Assembly (NCBI GenBank): GCA_945889545.1
Contig: CAMDCC010000169.1
Span: forward strand, 1-6,721
Source of the DNA: Bifidobacterium breve
GTDB taxonomy: Bacteria > Actinomycetota > Acidimicrobiia > IMCC26256 > PALSA-555
Direction of reading: 5' to 3'
Length of the DNA: 6,721 nucleotides
Below, piece after piece: positions 1-4,964 of this stretch. The notes under the pieces are model-generated. The model was not told the DNA's origin. It searched no databases and saw only the letters and a program-made list of their open reading frames with translations. The position numbers and the translations under genes were made by a program. Position 1 is the stretch's first letter; each line of letters begins with the position of its first letter.

Positions 1-104
1 AACATGTCGGAGAGGCCACCACCACGACCGGAGTGCAGCAACACCAAGAAGATCAAGATGAGGGCAACCACCACGTCGAGGCCGATCAGCACACCGTCCA
101 GCAT
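1..104 (-). CDS. secG: SecG, preprotein translocase subunit (partial, 3' end outside window)
   Basis: This is the N-terminal part of the small SecYEG subunit that sits in the cytoplasmic membrane and assists Sec-dependent protein export. Thirty-four codons are visible before the window ends inside codon 35. The peptide has one hydrophobic membrane segment at about residues 5-23 (LIGLDVVVALILIFLVLLH), followed by the SecG signature HSGRGGGLSDM, which is the typical actinobacterial form. The family has a second membrane helix, which would lie beyond the edge. The ATG at 104 is the only plausible start, since no in-frame ATG, GTG or TTG lies in the short spacer upstream. It begins 16 nt after the tpiA stop, the usual actinobacterial neighbour order. 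No Shine-Dalgarno sequence precedes it. Identification rests on motif plus context and is solid despite the short length. Confidence 0.9.
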   Translation of the reverse strand, partial: MLDGVLIGLDVVVALILIFLVLLHSGRGGGLSDM

Positions 105-117
105 GGGATGGATTGTA
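105..117 (-). promoter_or_regulatory. Possible leaderless -10 element for secG
   Basis: On the minus strand TACAAT (117-112) lies exactly 7 nt upstream of the secG ATG and fits the TANNNT form of an actinobacterial -10 box. Transcription would then start at or next to the ATG, giving a leaderless mRNA. This agrees with the lack of a Shine-Dalgarno sequence here. Against it, no good -35 hexamer is visible at 17-18 nt spacing (TCGTGC or ATCGTG). A six-base match can occur by chance. This is an inference, not a firm call. Confidence 0.25.
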
Positions 118-120
118 CAG

Positions 121-891
121 CTAGCCGCGGTAGCGCACGATGCGGGCAAAATCGTCGGGATCGAGGGACGCGCCCCCCACCAGTGCCCCGTCGATCTCGG
201 GCATCGCCATGAGCTGCGCGATGTTCCCTGGCTTCACGCTCCCTCCGTACTGGATCCGCATCTCCATAGCCACCGCGCCGCACAGGTCCTTGAGGACTCG
301 CCGGATGGCGCCCACGGTCTCGTTTACATCTTCGGGCGTGGCGTTATGGCCGGTACCGATCGCCCAGATGGGCTCGTAGGCAACGACACAGCGCTCAGCC
401 TCGGATGCTTTGATGCCGGCGAACGCGGCGCGCGTCTGACTTGAGACCCGATCGTCGGTGTCGCCCCGTTCGCGCTCTTCGAGGGTCTCGCCCACACACA
501 CGATCGGTGACATGCCGTGCTTGAGGACGGCACGAGCCTTCTTGTTGACCCACTCATCGGTCTCGCCGAAGAGCTGTCGGCGCTCCGAGTGCCCCACGAT
601 CACGTAGCTCACGTTGAGCTTCGCCAGCATCGGCGCAGCAACCTCGCCGGTAAACGCGCCGTTGTCCTCCCAGTGACAGTTCTGTGCACCGAGGAGGAGC
701 GGGATGTTGTCGCCCTCGATGAGGTTCTGGAGCGGACGAATGTCGGTGAACGGAGGACACACGACGATGTCGCATGCGTCGTAGTCGTTCACGTCGAGGA
801 GGTACGAGAGCTTCTGAATCGCTTGGATCGCGGCCAGATGATCGTGGTGCATCTTCCAGTTGGCCGCCATCACCGGGCGTCGCTCACTCAT
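121..891 (-). CDS. tpiA: Triosephosphate isomerase
   Basis: TIM interconverts dihydroxyacetone phosphate and glyceraldehyde 3-phosphate in cytosolic glycolysis and gluconeogenesis. The 256-residue product has the normal family length and a complete (beta/alpha)8 barrel signature set. The substrate-binding pair Asn11/Lys13 is in AANWKM, the electrophile His101 in VGHSERR, and the catalytic base Glu173 in AYEPIWAIGTG, whose end forms the mobile phosphate-binding loop. The C-terminal phosphate grip is seen in QYGGSVKP (214-221) and GALVGGASL (235-243). The reading frame stays open 21 codons further upstream into pgk, but the ATG at 891 is preferred: the protein then starts MSERRPVMAANWKM as usual, and a purine-rich AGGAAGAG lies just upstream. 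The stop is TAG. It lies 13 nt after pgk and 16 nt before secG. No key residue is missing. Confidence 0.98.
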   Translation of the reverse strand: MSERRPVMAANWKMHHDHLAAIQAIQKLSYLLDVNDYDACDIVVCPPFTDIRPLQNLIEGDNIPLLLGAQNCHWEDNGAFTGEVAAPMLAKLNVSYVIVGHSERRQLFGETDEWVNKKARAVLKHGMSPIVCVGETLEERERGDTDDRVSSQTRAAFAGIKASEAERCVVAYEPIWAIGTGHNATPEDVNETVGAIRRVLKDLCGAVAMEMRIQYGGSVKPGNIAQLMAMPEIDGALVGGASLDPDDFARIVRYRG

Positions 892-895
892 TGAT

Positions 896-904
896 CTCTT
901 CCTC
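896..904 (-). promoter_or_regulatory. Ribosome binding site of tpiA
   Basis: The minus strand reads GAGGAAGAG followed by ATCA and the ATG at 891. The AGGA core is 8 nt from the start codon, a good Shine-Dalgarno spacing. It fills most of the 13-nt spacer after the pgk stop and decides the tpiA start against the longer open frame that runs back into pgk. Confidence 0.7.
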
Positions 905-2083
905 TCACGCTCGTTGTGACTCGCGCAGTGCGCGCAGCCCAGGAAGGTCGCCATTCTCGATCAACTCGAGGGCTGCGCCACCACCGGTGCTCACATGATC
1001 GATCTCGCTCGCGAGCCCCATCTCCCTCACGGCGGCCGCGCTGTCGCCGCCCCCCACCACGGTAAAGCCCCGGCATGCGGCCACGGCCTCGGCGACCGAC
1101 CGGGTACCGACCGCAAACGGCGCGACCTCGAACACCCCCATCGGGCCGTTCCACAAGACGGTGCGAGCAGTTTCGATCTCGTCGATGAACAGGGCGGCCG
1201 TCTCGGGCCCGATGTCGAGGCCCATCCACCCATCGGGGATCGCGCCAGCACCCACGATGCGGGTTGGTGCGCTCTCGTCGATCGCCTGCGCGATCACCAC
1301 GTCGACGGGTATCCGCACCCGTCCGGTTGCCAGCAGATCACGACACTCATCCACCATCTCGGGTTCCACCAGCGATGCACCGACGTGCCCGCCCGTCGCG
1401 GTCAAGAAGGTGAACGCCATCGCGCCGCCCACGAGGACGGCGTCGCACCGATCGAGCAACGCGCGGATCACGCCCAGCTTGTCGCTGACCTTGGCCCCGC
1501 CGATGATCGCTACGAACGGTCGCTTGGGCGCGGCGACGAGACCGCCGAGGGCCTCCACTTCACGTTCGAGCAAACGCCCGCCCGCGCTCGGAAGCACGAG
1601 AGGAGGTCCCACGATCGATGCGTGCGCGCGGTGCGAGGCACCGAACGCATCATTGACGTAATAATCGGCGAGGGCCGAGAGATTCGTGGCGAACGCAGGG
1701 TCGTTCTTCGTCTCGCCCGGATCGAAGCGCAGGTTCTCGAGCATGAGGACGCGACCGGTTTCGAGATTGGCCGCGAGCTCCTCGACTTCCGGTCCGACGA
1801 TCGCCGGCGCGAGCGGCACGTCGAAGCCGAGGACCTCGCCGAGGCGCGCTGCCACCGGCGCCATCGAGACCTCGGGCACCGGCACACCCTTCGGTCGGCC
1901 CAAGTGGCCACACGCAATCACACGCGCACCCCGCTCGAGCAACCACTCGAGCGTCGGACGCGCAGTCGTGATCCGCAGGTCGTCTTCGACGTGGCCGTCG
2001 CGCAACGGCACGTTGAAGTCGACACGCACGAGGACGCGTGAACCCTGTTCGAGCGGCAGATCCTCGAGCCGGGGCAGATTCAT
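905..2083 (-). CDS. pgk: Phosphoglycerate kinase
   Basis: PGK transfers the acyl phosphate of 1,3-bisphosphoglycerate to ADP, the first ATP-forming step of glycolysis, in the cytosol. The 392-residue protein is full length for a bacterial PGK. N-domain substrate contacts are visible: VRVDFNVPL (Asp22, Asn24), Arg37, HLGRP (60-64), the Arg of ENLRF (119) and the Arg of SHRAHAS (152). The hinge and nucleotide domain show IIGGAKVSDKLGVI (193-206), LVGGAMAFTFL (217-227), LWNGPMGVFE (310-319), the GGGDSAAAV phosphate-binding loop (344-352) and STGGGAALE (365-373). The start at ATG 2083 gives the usual short lead before the first strand. The 18-nt spacer after gap has no clear Shine-Dalgarno sequence, so translation may depend on coupling to gap. 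The stop is TGA, and tpiA follows 13 nt later. No anomalies were seen in the catalytic residues. Confidence 0.98.
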   Translation of the reverse strand: MNLPRLEDLPLEQGSRVLVRVDFNVPLRDGHVEDDLRITTARPTLEWLLERGARVIACGHLGRPKGVPVPEVSMAPVAARLGEVLGFDVPLAPAIVGPEVEELAANLETGRVLMLENLRFDPGETKNDPAFATNLSALADYYVNDAFGASHRAHASIVGPPLVLPSAGGRLLEREVEALGGLVAAPKRPFVAIIGGAKVSDKLGVIRALLDRCDAVLVGGAMAFTFLTATGGHVGASLVEPEMVDECRDLLATGRVRIPVDVVIAQAIDESAPTRIVGAGAIPDGWMGLDIGPETAALFIDEIETARTVLWNGPMGVFEVAPFAVGTRSVAEAVAACRGFTVVGGGDSAAAVREMGLASEIDHVSTGGGAALELIENGDLPGLRALRESQRA

Positions 2084-2101
2084 CTAGTGCTGAATGCTCG
2101 G

Positions 2102-3133
2102 TTACTTCTCGCCGACGAATGCAACCAGATCCACCAGGCGGTTGGAGTAACCCCACTCGTTGTCGTACCAGCCGAGCACCTTGGCCATGGAGCCGTTCGT
2201 CATCGTGTCCATCGAGGAGAAAACGCACGACGCCGGGTTGCCGACGATGTCAGCCGACACGAGCGGCTCTTCGCTGTACTCCAGGACGCCCCGAAACGAC
2301 GCGTCGGCCGCGGCCTGCGCGAACACATTGTTGACCTCTTCGATCGAGGCCGACTTCTTGAGCTGAACGGTCAAGTCGGTGATCGAACCTGTCGGCGTTG
2401 GCACCCGAAGCGAAGAACCGTCGAGCAAGCCCTTGAGCTCGGGGAGCACGACGCCGATCGCTTTCGCAGCTCCAGTGCTGCTCGGGATGATCGACAACGC
2501 TGCGGCCCGCATGCGTCGGAGGTCGGGCGCGCCCTTGCGACTCACCGCGGCCATGTCTTGCAGCGACTGGTCGCTCGTGTACGCGTGCACGGTCATCATG
2601 AAGCCGCTCTCGATGCCGAACTGGTCGTTGATGACCTTGGCCATAGGAGCCAGGCAGTTCGTGGTGCACGATGCGTTCGAGAGCACCAAGTGCTTCGCCG
2701 GATCGAACACGGAGTCGTTCACGCCAATACAGATGGTTGCGTCGGCGTCGGGGCTCGGCGCGGAGATGATCACGCGCTTGGCGCCGCCCTTGAGGTGACC
2801 CGCGGCACCGTCGCGTCCAGTGAACAGCCCGGTCGACTCGATCACCACGTCGACACCGTGATCACCCCACGGGATCTCCCCCGGGTCCATCACCTCAAGC
2901 TTGAACACCTCGTTGCCGTCGACCGTGAATCCGCTCTCACTGGCCTTCACATCGTGAGAGAGGCGACCGCCGACCGAGTCGTGCTTCAGCAGGAAGGCCA
3001 TCGTGCCGCGGTCGCCCATCGGGTCGTTGACCACGACGAGCTCCACGCCCGCATCTGCGCCACGCGACAGGAGCGCACGGTAGAAGGATCGGCCGATGCG
3101 CCCAAAGCCGTTGATGCCAACACGAACCGTCAT
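2102..3133 (-). CDS. gap: Glyceraldehyde-3-phosphate dehydrogenase, type I
   Basis: This cytosolic enzyme oxidises and phosphorylates glyceraldehyde 3-phosphate to 1,3-bisphosphoglycerate, the substrate of the PGK encoded next. The 343-residue protein has the NAD-binding fold at the start (VGINGFGRIGR, 5-15) and VVVNDP (33-38), where Asp37 after Asn36 is typical of NAD-preferring glycolytic forms. The catalytic Cys156 is in SNASCTTNC (152-160), with its partner His183 in TVHAYT. Substrate-site segments SSTGAAKA (218-225) and the C-terminal GWYDNEWGYSNR (321-332) are intact. The ATG at 3133 is chosen over the in-frame GTG at 3142 because a strong GGAGG lies 9 nt before the ATG but directly abuts the GTG. 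The gene follows yvcK after 45 nt, where many actinobacteria carry whiA, and precedes pgk by 18 nt. Confidence 0.98.
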   Translation of the reverse strand: MTVRVGINGFGRIGRSFYRALLSRGADAGVELVVVNDPMGDRGTMAFLLKHDSVGGRLSHDVKASESGFTVDGNEVFKLEVMDPGEIPWGDHGVDVVIESTGLFTGRDGAAGHLKGGAKRVIISAPSPDADATICIGVNDSVFDPAKHLVLSNASCTTNCLAPMAKVINDQFGIESGFMMTVHAYTSDQSLQDMAAVSRKGAPDLRRMRAAALSIIPSSTGAAKAIGVVLPELKGLLDGSSLRVPTPTGSITDLTVQLKKSASIEEVNNVFAQAAADASFRGVLEYSEEPLVSADIVGNPASCVFSSMDTMTNGSMAKVLGWYDNEWGYSNRLVDLVAFVGEK

Positions 3134-3178
3134 GAGATCCACCCTCCAGGGCTGTCGATCATTGGGCCAGACTGCCGT
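3134..3178 (-). other. yvcK-gap spacer without whiA
   Basis: This 45-nt stretch is the longest intergenic space in the window. It contains the gap ribosome binding site near its downstream end. I see no coding potential, no convincing -10/-35 pair and no stem followed by a T-run that would end transcription. In many actinobacteria about 1 kb encoding WhiA lies at this position; here no remnant of it is visible. Confidence 0.7.
3142..3147 (-). promoter_or_regulatory. Strong ribosome binding site of gap
   Basis: The minus strand reads GGAGGG and then 8 nt before the ATG at 3133. This is the best Shine-Dalgarno match in the window and suits the high expression usual for GAPDH. It also settles the start, because the alternative in-frame GTG at 3142 touches this site and could not use it. 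Confidence 0.8.
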
Positions 3179-4099
3179 TCACTGGGATGCCAGCAGAGAT
3201 TGGAGTGCGATTGCCAATCTCGCGGGATCGTGGGCCATATCAGGCCCCGCCATCTGGCTGGGGACCGGGCGGGCACCGAGCGTGCGGATCTCGTCCTCGT
3301 CGCACAGAAGGGTCGCCGGGTCGTACAGGAAGTCGTCGACCCGGGCACCGTGCTCGAGCACAGCACGCAGGTGATCTGCGGCATCGAGCCCATCGGTCTC
3401 GGGGACCTGCCGGCGCAGGTTGCATACCTGCACCACCCGGGCCGGGGTGGACGCAACGGCGTCACGCAGCGCGGGCACCGCGAGCACCGGCAAGAGGCTC
3501 GTGAACAGGGAGCCGGGCGCCAACACAACCTGGTCGGCACCGGCGATCGCCTCGACCGCGTCGGGATGCGCGGGTGCATCACCCGGGATCAGCTCTACAT
3601 GGCGGATACGCCCGGCGACGTTCATCACAGCCACTTGGCCCTCAACCGATCGTGCGTTTGCCGACTCCGCATCAACCTCGGCCATGAGCACGACCCGCGC
3701 GGTGGTCGCGGGCCGGACGCGACCGACCACGTCGAGCAGCCGTCCGGCTTCGTCAATCGCCACCGTGAAGTCGCCGAGCGTCTCGGCCAAGCCCGCGAGC
3801 ACGAGGTTGCCGAGGGCGTGTCCGTCGAGGTCGCCGCTTTCGAAGCGATACTCGAAGGCGTGGGCCCACAGGTTGTCGGGGGCCGCCAACGCTACGAGGC
3901 ACTTGCGCACGTCGCCCGGCGGTGCCACGTCGAGGTCGCGACGAAGGCGACCCGATGACCCGCCGTCGTCGGCCACGCTCACGACCGCGGTGGTGGAGCC
4001 TGCGTACTGGCGAATCGCTTGCAGAGCCACAGCGAGTCCGTGACCGCCACCCAGCGCGACGACTCTCGTCCCTGGCTTCGCCTTTCTGGCATCACTCAC
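3179..4099 (-). CDS. yvcK: YvcK/CofD-like gluconeogenesis factor (CuvA family)
   Basis: YvcK proteins share the fold of 2-phospho-lactate transferase (CofD). In Bacillus they bind UDP-sugars and are needed for growth on gluconeogenic carbon and for correct cell-wall synthesis; the mycobacterial member is CuvA. The 306-residue product is near the usual length. It shows the N-terminal nucleotide loop ALGGGHGLAVAL (15-26), ADDGGSSGRLR (43-53), PPGDVRKCLVAL (60-71), HALGNL (94-99), VEGQVAVMN (152-160) and APGSLFTSLLP (194-204). A conserved region usually reading like NLMTQPGETD is here NLRRQVPETD (227-236). The start is the GTG at 4099, which overlaps the end of rapZ by 8 nt and puts the first strand about 12 residues in, as in the family. 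No ATG is available, and the upstream signal is weak, so translational coupling to rapZ is likely. The biochemical role in this organism is inferred. Confidence 0.93.
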   Translation of the reverse strand: MSDARKAKPGTRVVALGGGHGLAVALQAIRQYAGSTTAVVSVADDGGSSGRLRRDLDVAPPGDVRKCLVALAAPDNLWAHAFEYRFESGDLDGHALGNLVLAGLAETLGDFTVAIDEAGRLLDVVGRVRPATTARVVLMAEVDAESANARSVEGQVAVMNVAGRIRHVELIPGDAPAHPDAVEAIAGADQVVLAPGSLFTSLLPVLAVPALRDAVASTPARVVQVCNLRRQVPETDGLDAADHLRAVLEHGARVDDFLYDPATLLCDEDEIRTLGARPVPSQMAGPDMAHDPARLAIALQSLLASQ

Positions 4100-4964
4100 G
4101 GTCGAGGTCCCGATGATGAACGCGCGCCGGGAACTTGAGCTTGTCGAGCACCTTTGCGAGCTCGGTTGCAATGACGACGCCGCGATGGCGACCACCGGTG
4201 CAACCGACCCCGATCGAGAGATACGACTTGCCCTCTCGCTCGTACGCAGGAAGCAACAGCTCGAACAACCGTGTGAGCTCCTCGAGGAACGCCTTCGCCA
4301 CGGGCTGCTGGAGCACGTAGCGCCGAACCTTCGCGTCGGTTCCCGGGAGTGGGCGCAGTCGCTCAACCCAATGAGGGTTGGGCAGGAACCGGCAATCGAA
4401 GACCAGGTCGACATCGAGGGGAACACCGTGCTTGTACCCGAACGACACGACGCTCGCTTGCAGCGATGCGCCCGTCTGTGCGTCGTCGCTGAAGATCTCC
4501 CGCACCCGCTCACGCAGCTCGTGCACGTTGAGGTTCGACGTGTCGATGACCAGGTCGGCTTGACCTTTGAGCTCCTCGAGAAGCTCGCGCTCTCTGGTGA
4601 TCCCGTCCGACATGCGATCTGACGCGGCCAACGGGTGCGGGCGGCGCGACGTCTCGAAGCGCCGCACGAGCGTTTCGTCGCTCGCGTTGAGAAACAGCAC
4701 ACGGGTGCGCGCCCCGGTTTCGCGCAGCTCCGACAGCGCGGCGGCTAGCTCCTCCATGAAGGCGCCGGAACGCACGTCAACCACGAGCGCATACCGAGTC
4801 GGCCGCTCTCCCTCTCGAGCAAGCTCGGCAACCTTCGGGATGAGCGACGGCGGCAGGTTGTCGATCACGAAGAAGCCGAGGTCCTCGAGGCTGTCGGCCA
4901 CCGACGACCGACCCGCACCGGACATACCGGTCACGATCGTCACCTCGAGTGGATGCTCCTTCAC
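4092..4964 (-). CDS. rapZ: RapZ/YvcJ-family nucleotide-binding protein
   Basis: In Escherichia coli RapZ is the adapter that brings the small RNA GlmZ to RNase E and so controls glucosamine-6-phosphate synthesis. In Gram-positives (YvcJ) it is a GTP/ATP-binding protein of less clear role. GlmZ is not known in actinobacteria, so the function here is open. The 290-residue product has a P-loop GMSGAGRSS (13-21), the segment LGFFVIDNLPPSLI (29-42), a Walker B-like LVVDVRSG (60-67) and the diagnostic C-terminal domain: SFGYKHGVP (174-182), FDCRFLPNPHW (189-199) and IGVGCTGGRHRGV (251-263). The GTG at 4964 is chosen because GAAGGA lies 5 nt upstream and the start overlaps the uvrC stop as GTGA. A second GTG at 4943 would also give a plausible N terminus but is too far from that site. 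The C terminus overlaps yvcK by 8 nt. Confidence 0.95.
   Translation of the reverse strand: MKEHPLEVTIVTGMSGAGRSSVADSLEDLGFFVIDNLPPSLIPKVAELAREGERPTRYALVVDVRSGAFMEELAAALSELRETGARTRVLFLNASDETLVRRFETSRRPHPLAASDRMSDGITRERELLEELKGQADLVIDTSNLNVHELRERVREIFSDDAQTGASLQASVVSFGYKHGVPLDVDLVFDCRFLPNPHWVERLRPLPGTDAKVRRYVLQQPVAKAFLEELTRLFELLLPAYEREGKSYLSIGVGCTGGRHRGVVIATELAKVLDKLKFPARVHHRDLDRE

Noticed and set aside
105..120. Terminator or further small gene between tpiA and secG.
   Set aside because: The spacer is 16 nt, with no stem-loop and no room for a gene.
892..954. A possible 21-residue N-terminal extension of triosephosphate isomerase with two cysteines.
   Set aside because: It would overlap the end of pgk. 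The ATG at 891 has its own ribosome binding site and gives the family's normal N terminus.
1932..1953. Perfect 8-bp inverted repeat (CGCTCGAG, 6-nt loop, CTCGAGCG).
   Set aside because: It lies well inside pgk and comes from two Leu-Glu pairs using the same codons (LEWLLER). There is no T-tract, it is not at a gene end, and it is best explained by coding.
995..2041. A 348-codon open frame on the plus strand, opposite pgk.
   Set aside because: It is a shadow of pgk. The composition is arginine- and histidine-rich with no domain, and the minus-strand PGK is complete.
2087..3958. A 623-codon open frame on the plus strand, opposite gap and yvcK.
   Set aside because: It lies antisense to two proteins with full catalytic or family motifs. 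Its translation is rich in His, Arg and Gly with no recognisable domain. Long antisense open frames are expected where GC-rich third codon positions suppress stops on the other strand.
4364..4380. Short inverted repeat CAACCC / GGGTTG with a 5-nt loop.
   Set aside because: It lies within rapZ, in codons for the conserved PNPHWV segment. The stem is only 6 bp, so it is likely chance plus coding constraint.
4100..4702. Upstream extension of yvcK in the same frame, adding about 200 residues.
   Set aside because: This part is the shifted frame of rapZ, with a low-complexity Ser/Arg/Thr-rich translation. The YvcK fold begins just after the GTG at 4099.
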